NCBI GenBank assembly: GCA_913778205.1
Contig: CAJYUW010000034.1
Location: forward strand, 1 to 64,000
Source of the DNA: an uncultured Curtobacterium sp.
GTDB lineage: Bacteria; Actinomycetota; Actinomycetes; Actinomycetales; Microbacteriaceae
Direction: 5' to 3'
Length of the DNA stretch: 64,000 nucleotides
The notes below the pieces were generated by a model that had not been told where the DNA came from, did no database searches, and saw nothing but the letters and a program-made list of their open reading frames with translations. Below are positions 53,704-62,757 of this stretch, piece after piece (the first letter of the stretch is position 1; every line of letters starts with the position of its first letter). Made by a program: the position numbers and the translations under genes.

Positions 53704-54789
53704 ATGCCCTCCCACGATGCCCCGACCCAGGCGTCCCACGACGAGTCGCGCGACGACGGACCCGACGGTCAGCAGCGCCCCGAATCGCTCCTCACCGTCG
53801 TCATCGCGTTCGTCGCGAACCTGCTCGTCGCACTGGCCAAGACCATCGCCGCGCTCCTCTCCGGTTCCGCGTCCATGACGGCCGAGGCCGCGCACTCGTG
53901 GGCGGACACCGGGAACGAGGTCTTCCTGCTCGTGGCGGAACGCCGCGGCGCGAAGCCCCGCGACGCGAAGCACCCGCTCGGGTACGGGCGCGAGACCTAC
54001 ATCTGGTCGATGTTCGCCGCGTTCGGTCTGTTCACGGCCGGGGCCGTCGTGTCGATCTGGCACGGCATCACCCAGCTCGGCGAGAGCGGCCCGGCCGAGG
54101 ACCTCCTGCTCAACTACCTCGTGCTCGGGATCGCGTTCGTGCTCGAGGGGACGAGCTTCGTGCAGGCGTACCGGCAGGCGCACGGCGCGGCCACGAAGCG
54201 TCGGGTCCCGGTGCTCCGGCACGTGCTGCAGTCGTCGAACCCGACCCTCCGCGCTGTGTTCGCCGAGGACGCGGCCGCGCTCATCGGGTTGGTGATCGCG
54301 TTCCTCGGGGTGTTCCTCCACCAGGTCACGGGACTGGCGGTGTTCGACGCGATCGGCTCCATCGCGGTGGGCCTGCTGCTCGGGGTCGTCGCGATCATCC
54401 TCATCGAGCGCAACCGACGCTTCCTCGTCGGCGAGGCGACGTCGCCGGAGCTCGAGGACGCCGTGCTCGGCGAGCTGCTCCGCCACGACGAGGTCGAACG
54501 CGTGACGTACCTGCACCTCGAGTTCGTCGGCCCGTCGCGGGTGTTCCTCGTGGCCGCCGTCGACCTGACGGGCAACGAGGACGAGTCGCACGTCGCCGAG
54601 CGACTCCGGCGCGTGGAGGCGTCCCTCGAGGCGAGCCGGTACATCGAGGAGGCCGTGCTCACCCTGAGCATCCCGGGCGACGAGTCGCTCGTGTCGCGCG
54701 GCCACGGCGAGGTGCCGACGACGGTGCGGGACGGCACGGTGCAGGACGTCGCAGCGGGCGGCGCCGGGACCCTGCGGACGGAGCGCTGA
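53704..54789 (+). CDS. Cation diffusion facilitator family transporter
   Basis: A 361-residue protein with six hydrophobic helices in the first 220 residues and a cytoplasmic domain after that. The first helices follow the CDF pattern (AKTIAALLSGSASMTAEAAHSWADTGNE); helix V appears as FAEDAAALIGLVIAF, with acidic residues at the places of the metal site. It should exchange a divalent metal (Zn, Fe or Mn) for protons. ATG 53704 has CATGCT six bases upstream and GGGAG nearby, so the mode of initiation is unclear. It diverges from the ileS leader. Confidence 0.9.
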   Translation: MPSHDAPTQASHDESRDDGPDGQQRPESLLTVVIAFVANLLVALAKTIAALLSGSASMTAEAAHSWADTGNEVFLLVAERRGAKPRDAKHPLGYGRETYIWSMFAAFGLFTAGAVVSIWHGITQLGESGPAEDLLLNYLVLGIAFVLEGTSFVQAYRQAHGAATKRRVPVLRHVLQSSNPTLRAVFAEDAAALIGLVIAFLGVFLHQVTGLAVFDAIGSIAVGLLLGVVAIILIERNRRFLVGEATSPELEDAVLGELLRHDEVERVTYLHLEFVGPSRVFLVAAVDLTGNEDESHVAERLRRVEASLEASRYIEEAVLTLSIPGDESLVSRGHGEVPTTVRDGTVQDVAAGGAGTLRTER

Positions 54790-54795
54790 GGGCCG

Positions 54796-54841
54796 CCGGA
54801 CGGGAGGCCCGTGGCGGCGTCGCCACGGGCCTCCCGTCCGG
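54796..54841. terminator. Perfect 21-bp two-way terminator
   Basis: Positions 54796-54816 pair with 54821-54841 over 21 bp with no mismatch around loop GCGT. It contains the GGGAGGC/GCCTCCC core. It lies seven bases after the transporter stop and before the convergent stop at 54886. Confidence 0.92.
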
Positions 54842-54885
54842 CGCGCGGAGCGATCGGTCCGCGTCGCCCACCGGGGCGGACCGCG

Positions 54886-56436
54886 TCAGCGTGCCGGCAC
54901 GAGCGTCGCGGTGTCGCCGCGGCGCTGCACCGCGAGCCCGTCCCGCACCACCCACACACGGAGCGCGTCGACGCGGAACGCCGCGAAGTCCTTCGGGTGC
55001 GCACGGAGGAGCGCGCGGATCTCCGGCGCCATCGGGAACCGCGGGTCGACCCCGTCCACGAGGACGCCGTAGTCCCCGTGCGTGACCTGCTGCGTCGCCC
55101 CGCGCGCGCCGATGAAGACCGCGAACGACTGCTGGGAGGCGCCGGAGACGAGCAGCCGTTCCCCGGGCGCGACGCCCCTCGCCGTGAGCACGGGGTCGAG
55201 CCGGGCGAAGCCGGTCAACCGGGTGTCGGCGACGGTCCGGACGACCGCTGCCACCGGGAGCACCGTCGCCGCGACCGCCACCAGGGCGACCACCGTGGTG
55301 ATCGGTGGACGCAGCCGCGCGAGCCGGACGAGTCCGACCGCCGCGAGCGCGACCGCCCACGGCATCCAGGCCTGGTAGTAGTGCGGCAGCGCCACGTTCG
55401 CGGTGCAGTAGAAGACGACGAGCAGTCCGAGCGAGACCCCGAGCACGGCCACGAGCCGGTCTGGTCGGATCGCGAACGCGGCGACCATGCCGACGACGAG
55501 CACGACGACCGTGGGCCAGCCGACGCCCTCGACGACGCGGACCGGGTTCGTCCACCACGGCGCCACCTGGTAGTTGCGACCGAGCAACGAGATCTCGTGG
55601 CCGTCGGCGTCGTGCCTGCCCTGGAACGCGACCATGAACTCGATCGCCCGCAGGCCCCCGACGGGCGCGTAGAGCACGACGAAGACCACGGCGAAGGCGA
55701 CGGCTGCTGCGAGACCACCGGTCAGCAGGCCGATCCAGCGCCGGAACAGGACGGGCACGAGCACGAGGGCGAGGACCAGCACGGCTGTGGACACCTTCGA
55801 GGTGACCGACAGCGCCAGCAGTGCTCCGGACGCGGCCATCCACCACCAGCCGTGCCACGGTCCGCGGTCCGCTCGGCTCCTGGTCGCCCAGTGCCAGGCC
55901 GCTGCGACCGCGGCGACGGCGAAGAACGTCATCAGCGGTTCGAGCAGCGCCAGCCGGTCGATGCGCACGGCCGTGCCGGTGGCGACGTCGGTCCAGGTCG
56001 GCGAGTCGGCGCGCGGCGTCAGCCACCAGAGTCCGGCGGCGAGGAGCGCGCCCCAGAAGCCGACCGGGCGTCGGAGCCACGCAAGGAGCACCAGCCCGGT
56101 GCCGAACGACGCCGACGCCGCGAGGAGCCGTGGGCCGAGCACGCCCTGCCCGGTCGCGAGCTGGACGAGGCCGAAGAGGTACTTCGCGGTCGGCGGGTGC
56201 TGCAGGTTGGCCCCGAGGGCGCCGTGCACGTAGTCCCAGCCGGAGCCGATGTAGGTGAGCTCGTCGACGTACAGCGTCTGCCGGGAGATGTGCCAGAACG
56301 CCACGACGAACCCGACACCGCCGACCGCGGCGAGCGCGGCGATCCGGAGCGCGGTCCGCACCCTGGACCGTTCGTTCGGGCGCACGTCGGAGGGCGCGGT
56401 GGTGCGGCTCGCGTCCTCGGGTGCGTCGACGGTCAT
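54886..56436 (-). CDS. GT-C fold glycosyltransferase (ArnT/PMT-like)
   Basis: A 516-residue membrane enzyme with about ten helices and a soluble C-terminal domain of roughly 90 residues. The first outside loop carries YVDELTYIGSGWDYV, with the acidic pair typical of the GT-C catalytic loop, and then HPPTAKYLFGL, a motif of the dolichyl-phosphate-mannose mannosyltransferase superfamily. It should move a sugar from a polyprenyl-phosphate carrier to protein, lipid or polymer outside the membrane; donor and target cannot be told. ATG 56436 was chosen; TACGCT lies eight bases upstream. Confidence 0.85.
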   Translation of the reverse strand: MTVDAPEDASRTTAPSDVRPNERSRVRTALRIAALAAVGGVGFVVAFWHISRQTLYVDELTYIGSGWDYVHGALGANLQHPPTAKYLFGLVQLATGQGVLGPRLLAASASFGTGLVLLAWLRRPVGFWGALLAAGLWWLTPRADSPTWTDVATGTAVRIDRLALLEPLMTFFAVAAVAAAWHWATRSRADRGPWHGWWWMAASGALLALSVTSKVSTAVLVLALVLVPVLFRRWIGLLTGGLAAAVAFAVVFVVLYAPVGGLRAIEFMVAFQGRHDADGHEISLLGRNYQVAPWWTNPVRVVEGVGWPTVVVLVVGMVAAFAIRPDRLVAVLGVSLGLLVVFYCTANVALPHYYQAWMPWAVALAAVGLVRLARLRPPITTVVALVAVAATVLPVAAVVRTVADTRLTGFARLDPVLTARGVAPGERLLVSGASQQSFAVFIGARGATQQVTHGDYGVLVDGVDPRFPMAPEIRALLRAHPKDFAAFRVDALRVWVVRDGLAVQRRGDTATLVPAR

Positions 56437-56566
56437 GGCGTACGAGCGTACTGACCGGCGTCGGGGAAATGCTCCGCCCCGCGCCGCCGCGACGTCGGAT
56501 CCGCTCAGCGAACCCGTTCGCCCCCGGTCGGTCCCGTTCGCTCCCGCTCGGGCGCACGCGGGTCCG

Positions 56567-56582
56567 GCGGGGTCCGCCCCGC
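56567..56582 (-). terminator. Small GC hairpin after TetR gene
   Basis: GCGGGG and CCCCGC pair perfectly around TCCG just past the TetR stop. Weak on its own. Confidence 0.35.
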
Positions 56583-56586
56583 GTCG

Positions 56587-57204
56587 TCAGGCCGCGTCGA
56601 GGCCGCCCGCGACCGGCGAGAGCGCCGCCGCGACGTACTCGACGAGCGGCCCACGGGTCACGCCGTCGCCCACCCACACCCCGAACGCCGCCGCGGCGGC
56701 ACCGAGCAGGGCACCGGAGACGGTCTGCGGCCAGAGCGCGCCCGGCCGCTCCCCGGTCCGGCCGGCGACGAACGCCGCCACCGATCCGTGCTGCGACATC
56801 ACGCGGGCGGCGACGCTCGCGACGAGCTCGGGCCCGATGCCCATCACCTCGGCCTGCGCGACCGCCCACGGCACGCGGTCCGGGTCGTGCTGCCGGGCGG
56901 CCGCGAGGAGCGCCTCCTCGACGGCTCGCACCGCGCTCGACTCGGTCGACGCGTCGAGCAGGGACGGGATCGCGGCCACGGCGGCGTCGAGCTCGAGCCA
57001 CATGACGTCGGACTTCGCCGCGAAGTAGTTGAAGAACGTCGCGCGGCTCACCCCGGCGCGCGCAGCGATCTGGTCGACGGTCGTCCGGCCGTAGCCCTGC
57101 TCGAGGAAGAGCTCCGCGGCGGCGTCGGCGAGCACCTCGGCGCTCGAACGACGTGGACGACCCCCACGACGAGCGCGGTCGTCGTCTCCGCGAGCGAGGT
57201 CCAT
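56587..57204 (-). CDS. TetR-family transcriptional regulator
   Basis: A 205-residue regulator. The N-terminal HTH (about 35-65) reads TTVDQIAARAGVSRATFFNYFAAKSD, a clear TetR-type motif; the C-terminal ligand domain is helical and Ala-rich. It lies only 31 bases from the divergent binding-protein gene of the ABC importer and so probably represses that operon, its own gene or both. The ligand is unknown. ATG 57204. Confidence 0.92.
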   Translation of the reverse strand: MDLARGDDDRARRGGRPRRSSAEVLADAAAELFLEQGYGRTTVDQIAARAGVSRATFFNYFAAKSDVMWLELDAAVAAIPSLLDASTESSAVRAVEEALLAAARQHDPDRVPWAVAQAEVMGIGPELVASVAARVMSQHGSVAAFVAGRTGERPGALWPQTVSGALLGAAAAAFGVWVGDGVTRGPLVEYVAAALSPVAGGLDAA

Positions 57205-57235
57205 GCCCTCAGTAAACCGCTAGACTCGACGGGCC

Positions 57236-58891
57236 ATGAAGTTGGACTCAGTACAGAAAAACCGGTCGCGCGTCGCGGCCTCCCTGGCGGGCGCCGCCGC
57301 GATCCTCCTCGCCGTCACGGCGTGCACGGGCGGTGGCGGCTCCGCGAGCAGCACCCCCGTCGCCGGCGGAACGCTCGTCTACGCCTCGGGCGATGCCGAG
57401 CCGACCTGCCTCGACCCGCACGTCGGCGGCAACTACCCGCAGGCACTGCTGTCCAGCCAGTACATCGAGGAACTCACCGCACTCGAGGGCGGCCGTCCGG
57501 TCCCGGCCCTCGCGACGTCGTGGACGACCTCCGGCGACGGCAAGACCCTGACCCTCCGGCTCCGCGACGACGTCACCTTCACCGACGGCACGCCCTTCGA
57601 CGCCGCGGCGGTCGTCGCGAACATCGAGCACGTGCAGGACCCGGCGACCGCGTCGAGCACGGGGTACCTCGCGCTGCAGTCGATCACGAAGGCCACCGCC
57701 ACCGACGACCACACCGTGACGCTCACCCTGAGCCGCCCGGACAGCGCACTGCTCGAGTCGTTCTCGCAGCCCTGGGTCGGCATGGAGTCCCCGAAGGCGC
57801 TCGAGCGCTCGCAGGCGCAGAACTGCGAGTCACCCGTCGGCACCGGGCCGTTCCGCATCACCGGCTGGAAGCACGGCGACCGCGTCACGCTCGTGAAGAA
57901 CGCCGACCACACACCCCTCGGCAAGCGCGCCGGCAGCACGACGAAGCCGCGGCTGAACGGCATCACGTGGCGGTTCCTGCCCGACTCGACCTCGCGCTAC
58001 GCGGCACTGCAGTCCGGCCAGGTCGACGTCATCGACAACGCCCAGCCCGACCAGATCCGTGCCGCGAAGGCCGGGAAGTCCATCAGCGACATCGACGCCC
58101 CGCGTCCGGGAGCATCCAACCGGCTCGAACTGAACTCCGGCCACGGGGTGTTCCGCGACGAGGCGGTCCGCAAGGCGTTCATCCACGGCGCCGAGGTCGA
58201 CCCGGGCATCACGTCGCTCTTCCTCGGCACCGCGAAGCGCTCGTACTCGCTGCTCTCGAGCGTCGAGCCGTTCGCGTACTCCGCCGACGGTGACGCGCTC
58301 TTCGACCACGACGCCTCCGAGGCCGCGAAGCTCCTCGACGACGCCGGGTGGAAGAAGGGCTCGGACGGCATCCGGACGAAGGACGGCGAGCGGCTGACCG
58401 TGACCTTCCCGGTGTCGACGAACCAGTCGATCCCCGCCGAGCGCAGCCTCTTCCAGCAGATCCAGGCATCCGAGAAGGCGGTCGGCTTCGACGTGCAGAT
58501 CAAGGAGCTCGACCTGTCGAGCTGGTACGCGGCGCTCGCGGCGAACCAGTACGACGTCGTCAGCGCCCCGTACACGAAGGTCGGCGCGGACGTCCTCCGC
58601 ATCCTCTACGACAGCGCGAGCATCACGCCGGCCCCGTCGGGGTACTTCGCGAACCTCGCCCAGCTCGACGACCCGACCGTCGACTCGCTCCTCCAGCGCG
58701 CCGCGCAGACCGCCGACACGCACGACCGCGGCGAACTGTACGAGCAGGCGCAGAAGGACATCCTCGCGAGCGCCACGGTCCTCCCGCTCTACGACCAGCA
58801 GAACCACTTCCTCGTGTCGTCGAAGGTGCACGACGTCGAGACCACGGCGGTGTCCACGCCGTGGTTCGGCTCGGCCTGGATCGACCGCTGA
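57236..58891 (+). CDS. ABC importer substrate-binding lipoprotein (SBP family 5)
   Basis: A 551-residue family 5 binding protein. The signal peptide with lipobox LLAVTAC ends at about residue 30, after which the mature protein would be lipid-anchored at Cys. Landmarks include GTLVYASGDAEPTCLDPHVGG, the first binding-fold segment, and YLALQSITKATATDDHTVTLTLSRPD. Family 5 proteins bind peptides, nickel, haem or other small molecules; the ligand is not clear. TAGACT at 57221-57226 is the likely -10. It heads an operon with two permeases and a double ATPase. Confidence 0.93.
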   Translation: MKLDSVQKNRSRVAASLAGAAAILLAVTACTGGGGSASSTPVAGGTLVYASGDAEPTCLDPHVGGNYPQALLSSQYIEELTALEGGRPVPALATSWTTSGDGKTLTLRLRDDVTFTDGTPFDAAAVVANIEHVQDPATASSTGYLALQSITKATATDDHTVTLTLSRPDSALLESFSQPWVGMESPKALERSQAQNCESPVGTGPFRITGWKHGDRVTLVKNADHTPLGKRAGSTTKPRLNGITWRFLPDSTSRYAALQSGQVDVIDNAQPDQIRAAKAGKSISDIDAPRPGASNRLELNSGHGVFRDEAVRKAFIHGAEVDPGITSLFLGTAKRSYSLLSSVEPFAYSADGDALFDHDASEAAKLLDDAGWKKGSDGIRTKDGERLTVTFPVSTNQSIPAERSLFQQIQASEKAVGFDVQIKELDLSSWYAALAANQYDVVSAPYTKVGADVLRILYDSASITPAPSGYFANLAQLDDPTVDSLLQRAAQTADTHDRGELYEQAQKDILASATVLPLYDQQNHFLVSSKVHDVETTAVSTPWFGSAWIDR

Positions 58892-58932
58892 CGCGCGCCC
58901 CGGCGCACGGACGACCAGACGGGAGGCACGGC

Positions 58933-59967
58933 ATGACCCCGACGCGCCCGCACCGGTCCGGCGCGTGGTCGCGGTGGACCCGGTGGGGCCTCGGGCGGCT
59001 CGCCGGGGGCATCGGCGTGCTCTGGGCCGTCGCCACGGTCGTGTTCGTCACGATCCGGCTCATCCCCGGCGACCCGGCGCTGGCGATCCTCGGCGGTCCG
59101 GGATCGCAGGCGTCCGCGGCCGCGGTGGACCAGGTCCGACACGAGTACGGCCTGGACCGCCCGTTGATCGTGCAGTACGCGGTGTTCCTCGGCCGGCTCG
59201 CGACCGGTCAGCTCGGCGACTCGTACGCGTTCCGGACGCCCGTGGCGACCCTGCTGGCCCAGCAGCTGCCGGTCACGCTGACGCTCGCCGTGGCCGGGCT
59301 CGTCGTCGCGTGGGTGCTCGCACTCGTCGCCGCCTGGTGGTCCACGCAACGCGGCCGGATCGCGGCGGGCGTCACCGGTGCGATCACCGTGACCGCGAGC
59401 GTCGTCCCGCACTTCTGGCTCGGCAGCGTCCTCATCGTCGTGTTCGCCACGGCGCTCGGCTGGGCCCCCGCGGTGAGCGACGGCACCGTCCGTGGCTGGG
59501 TGCTCCCGGTCGTGACGGTCGCGGTCCCGGTCGCCGGCTACCTCGCCGAGACCGTCCGCGACGGCATCGTCGACGCCCAGCGCTCCGCGTTCGCCCTCGC
59601 CGCCCGAGGACGCGGCGAGCACCGGACCGGGGTCTTCCTCCGGCACTCGCTCCGGCACGCCGCGCTGCCCGGCCTCGCGCTCTCGGCGTGGGCGTTCGGG
59701 TCGCTCGTGTCCGGCGCCGTCGTCGTCGAGTCGGTGTTCGCCCTGCCCGGCATCGGGCGCGCGCTCGTCACGGCGGTGACCCAGCGCGACATGCCGCTCG
59801 TCACCGGGATCGCGCTCGTCTCGGCCGCCGCCTACGTGGTCGTGCTCGCGGTCGCCGACCTCGCCGAACGCGCGGTCGATCGGCGACCCCGCCGGGACCC
59901 GGGCGCCGGCGGACGCCGGCGCACCCTCGCGGCCCGTCGACGCAGCGGATCGGCGGTCGCACGGTGA
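58933..59967 (+). CDS. ABC transporter permease, DppB/OppB type
   Basis: A 344-residue permease with six helices. VFVTIRLIPGDPALAILGGPGSQ after the first helix is the OppB/DppB signature, and the coupling loop reads DGIVDAQRSAFALAARGRGEHRTGVFLRHSLRHAALPGL. The ATG at 58933 follows GGGAGG by six bases. The C-terminal tail is basic. It pairs with the next gene to form the channel. Confidence 0.95.
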   Translation: MTPTRPHRSGAWSRWTRWGLGRLAGGIGVLWAVATVVFVTIRLIPGDPALAILGGPGSQASAAAVDQVRHEYGLDRPLIVQYAVFLGRLATGQLGDSYAFRTPVATLLAQQLPVTLTLAVAGLVVAWVLALVAAWWSTQRGRIAAGVTGAITVTASVVPHFWLGSVLIVVFATALGWAPAVSDGTVRGWVLPVVTVAVPVAGYLAETVRDGIVDAQRSAFALAARGRGEHRTGVFLRHSLRHAALPGLALSAWAFGSLVSGAVVVESVFALPGIGRALVTAVTQRDMPLVTGIALVSAAAYVVVLAVADLAERAVDRRPRRDPGAGGRRRTLAARRRSGSAVAR

Positions 59968-60851
59968 GCGGCATCCTCGACCCGGTGGCGCCGACCGACA
60001 CCACGACCGCGACCCGCGCTCCGTCCGGGGGTGCCGAGCGACGCCGTGGGCGGACGCTCGGCACCGCCGGACTGGTCGCGGCCGTGGTCGTGCTGGTCGC
60101 CGTCGTCGCCGCGGTGGCGCCCGGACTTCTCGGCGGCGCCCACCCGCTCGCGGTGCACCCGGAGGAGGCACTGCTGCCGCCCTCCGCGGCGCACCCCTTC
60201 GGCACCGACGAGTCCGGGCGCGACGTGCTCGCACGGGTCGTCGCGGGGACCCGTGCGTCGCTCGTGGTCGGCGTCGCCGCGACCCTCGTCGGTACGGTGG
60301 CCGGCGTGCTCCTCGGGCTGCTCGCAGGGCTCGGCGGTCGGGTCCTCGACGCGGTCGTCGGCCGGGTGTCCGAGGTCGCCTTCGCGCTGCCGCTCCTCCT
60401 CGTGGGGCTGGTGGTGATCGCGGTCACGGGCCCCGGGCCGGTCCCTGCCGTGCTCGCCGTCGGGTTCGCCACCGCACCCGGCTACGCGCGGATCGTCCGC
60501 GGGCTCGTCCGCACGGCCCGCCGGTCGCAGGTCGTCGAGACGGCGGTCCTGCTCGGCCGCTCCCCGGTGCGCATCGTCGTCCGTCACGTCCTGCCCGCCG
60601 CGCTGTGGCCGGTCGTCGCGGTCGGCACGCTCGGCGTCGGGCAGGCCGTCGTGTGGGCCTCGGCGCTGAGCTACCTCGGTGTCGGCACGCCACCGCCGGC
60701 GCCGGAGTGGGGCGCCATGCTCGCCGACGGTCGGACCTACCTGCAGACCGCGCCGTGGATGAGCGCGTTCCCCGGGCTCGCCATCGTGGTGCTCGCCACC
60801 GCGGTCACGGTGCTCGGCCGAGCGGTCCGACGGACCGGGGGCGCCCGGTGA
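59964..60851 (+). CDS. ABC transporter permease, DppC/OppC type
   Basis: A 295-residue permease. HPFGTDESGRDVLARVVAGTRASLVVGV is the DppC/OppC signature near residue 75-100, and the coupling loop reads RIVRGLVRTARRSQVVETAVLLGRSPVRIVVRHVLP. Its GTG overlaps the previous stop (GTGA), and the next GTG overlaps its own stop, so the three genes are translated together. Confidence 0.95.
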   Translation: MSGILDPVAPTDTTTATRAPSGGAERRRGRTLGTAGLVAAVVVLVAVVAAVAPGLLGGAHPLAVHPEEALLPPSAAHPFGTDESGRDVLARVVAGTRASLVVGVAATLVGTVAGVLLGLLAGLGGRVLDAVVGRVSEVAFALPLLLVGLVVIAVTGPGPVPAVLAVGFATAPGYARIVRGLVRTARRSQVVETAVLLGRSPVRIVVRHVLPAALWPVVAVGTLGVGQAVVWASALSYLGVGTPPPAPEWGAMLADGRTYLQTAPWMSAFPGLAIVVLATAVTVLGRAVRRTGGAR

Positions 60852-62500
60852 ACGCCCGCGGTCCCGTGCTGGCCGTCGATGGCCTCGCCGTCACGATCGA
60901 CGGCGTCCGCATCGTGTCCGACGTCACGCTCGAGGTCGCACCCGGCGAGTGCGTCGCCCTCGTCGGGGCGTCCGGGTCCGGGAAGACCGTGACCGCCCGT
61001 GCACTGCTCGGCCTCGGTGCCGACCGGGCCGTGGTGGAGGCCCGCCGACTCGAGGTCGCCGGCACCGACGCCCGAGGGCTCCGCGAACGGGGCTGGCGGC
61101 GGCTCCGTGGTACGACGGTCGGGTACGTCGGTCAGGAGGCGCTCGGCGCGCTCGACCCGCTCCGCCCGGTCGGCCGCGAGGTCGCGGACGCCCTCCGCCT
61201 GCACACCTCGATGCGTGCCCACGAACGGGTCGAGGCGGTCCGGGAGGCACTCGCGGGCGTCGGGCTCGACCCCGGGATCGCGACCGACGGCCGGCTCGCC
61301 GGGACGCTCTCCGGCGGGATGCGACAGCGGGCGCTCATCGCCGCGGCGACGGTCGGCTCCCCCGCGCTCCTCGTCGCCGACGAACCGACGACCGCGCTGG
61401 ACGCGGGCGTGGCCGTCACCGTGATGGAGCAGCTCCGCCGGGCGCAGCAGCGTGGAGCCGGTCTGCTCGTGATCACGCACGACCTGGGGCTCGTCGCCGG
61501 GTGGGCGGACCGGGTCGCCGTGGTGTCGGACGGTCGCGTCGTCGAGCAGGGTCCGGTCGCCACGGTGTTCGCGGCGCCCGAGCACCCCGCGACGCAGGCA
61601 CTCGTCCACGCCGCACGCGCCGGCGCCGCTCCCACCGCCGCCGGTCCTGCAGCCCCGGTCGCACCGGTCGCCCCGGACGCGATCGGTCACACCAGGCGAT
61701 CGGACGACCCCGAACCGAGCGGCCGGCCCCGCACGGTGCTGGCCGCCGGACACCTCGACCGCCGCTTCGAGGACACCGCCGCCGTCCGGGACGTCTCGTT
61801 CGCGCTCGACCGCGGCCGGGTGCTCGGGGTCATCGGCGCGTCCGGCTCGGGCAAGACGACGCTGGCGCGGATGGTGCTCGGCCTCGAGACCCCGGACGCG
61901 GGATCGGTGTCGCTCGACGGCGAACCGTGGGTACCGCTCGCCGAACGCGACCGTCGATCCCGCCGGCACCGGGTCGCCGCGGTGGTGCAGGACCCCGGCG
62001 CCACGTTCGACGAGCGCTGGGACGTCGAACGCGTGCTCGCGGACGCGTTCTCACGCGGAGCGGAACGACGCGCCGGCGGCGAACTCGGCGCACGGGTCGA
62101 CGACGCGCTCCGGCAGGTCGGCCTCGACCCCGCCCTGCGGCCCCGTTCACCGCTGACGCTCTCCGGCGGCCAGCGGCAACGGCTCGCGATCGCCCGGTCG
62201 CTCGCCACCGCCCCCGAGGTCCTCGTGCTCGACGAGCCCGTGACGGCACTCGACGCGACCGTGCAGGACGCCGTGCTCGGGCTGCTCGAACGGCTCCGCG
62301 ACGAGACCGGCGTCGCCATGGTCTTCGTGTCGCACGACCTGCGGGCGGTCCGTCGGATGGCCGACGACGTGCTGGTCGTCCACGAGGGCGCGGTCGTCGA
62401 GCACGGGCCGGCGTCCGCGGTGTTCGCCCACCCGACGCACCCCGTCACCGCACGGCTGCTGCGCGCGGCCGAGGTCCTCGCGACCGGCCCCGCCGACTGA
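60848..62500 (+). CDS. ABC transporter ATPase, two fused nucleotide-binding domains
   Basis: A 550-residue protein made of two complete ATPase domains joined by an Ala/Pro linker at about 260-295. Domain 1 has GASGSGKTV, LSGGMRQRALIA and LLVADEPTTALD; domain 2 has GASGSGKTTL, LSGGQRQRLAIA and VLVLDEPVTALD. It therefore replaces the separate DppD and DppF (OppD/OppF) subunits. In domain 1 the Q-loop region reads VGYVGQEALGALDPL, normal for the family. It is the last gene of the importer operon; two hairpins follow. Confidence 0.95.
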   Translation: MNARGPVLAVDGLAVTIDGVRIVSDVTLEVAPGECVALVGASGSGKTVTARALLGLGADRAVVEARRLEVAGTDARGLRERGWRRLRGTTVGYVGQEALGALDPLRPVGREVADALRLHTSMRAHERVEAVREALAGVGLDPGIATDGRLAGTLSGGMRQRALIAAATVGSPALLVADEPTTALDAGVAVTVMEQLRRAQQRGAGLLVITHDLGLVAGWADRVAVVSDGRVVEQGPVATVFAAPEHPATQALVHAARAGAAPTAAGPAAPVAPVAPDAIGHTRRSDDPEPSGRPRTVLAAGHLDRRFEDTAAVRDVSFALDRGRVLGVIGASGSGKTTLARMVLGLETPDAGSVSLDGEPWVPLAERDRRSRRHRVAAVVQDPGATFDERWDVERVLADAFSRGAERRAGGELGARVDDALRQVGLDPALRPRSPLTLSGGQRQRLAIARSLATAPEVLVLDEPVTALDATVQDAVLGLLERLRDETGVAMVFVSHDLRAVRRMADDVLVVHEGAVVEHGPASAVFAHPTHPVTARLLRAAEVLATGPAD

Positions 62501-62557
62501 CGCGCCCGCCGCCGCCCCCCGCATCCGCAGCCGCCCCCGCAGCCGAGAATCGGCGTC

Positions 62558-62597
62558 GCGGACAGTTTCGCGGCGCATGGGCCGCGAAACTGTCCGC
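62558..62597. repeat. Perfect 17-bp hairpin, possible repetitive palindrome/terminator
   Basis: Positions 62558-62574 and 62581-62597 pair perfectly (core GACAGTTTCGCGGC) around a six-base loop. It is flanked by two small palindromes, GCCGAGAATCGGC before it and CCGAGACTCGG after it, which suggests a compound element rather than a simple terminator. Confidence 0.8.
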
Positions 62598-62611
62598 CCA
62601 CCCGAGACTCG

Positions 62612-62650
62612 GCGCAGCGCGCAGCGCGCAGCGCGCAGCGCGCAGCGCGC
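62612..62650. repeat. Microsatellite-like repeat, 7 bp x 5.6
   Basis: Five full GCGCAGC copies and a partial sixth follow head to tail. Confidence 0.9.
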
Positions 62651-62720
62651 GACCGGGAGGCGCAGCGCGCGGCCGGGCGGACGGCGCGGCAGCTGGGCAG
62701 CGCCGGGCCGCACGGACGAC

Positions 62721-62757
62721 GGAGGCGCGGTGCGGGACGGACCCGCACCGCGCCTCC
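62721..62757. terminator. Perfect 16-bp two-way terminator
   Basis: GGAGGCGCGGTGCGGG (62721-62736) pairs with its exact complement at 62742-62757 around a five-base loop. It precedes the convergent stop of the MHS transporter at 62782 and shares a 19-mer with 18447-18465. Confidence 0.88.
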
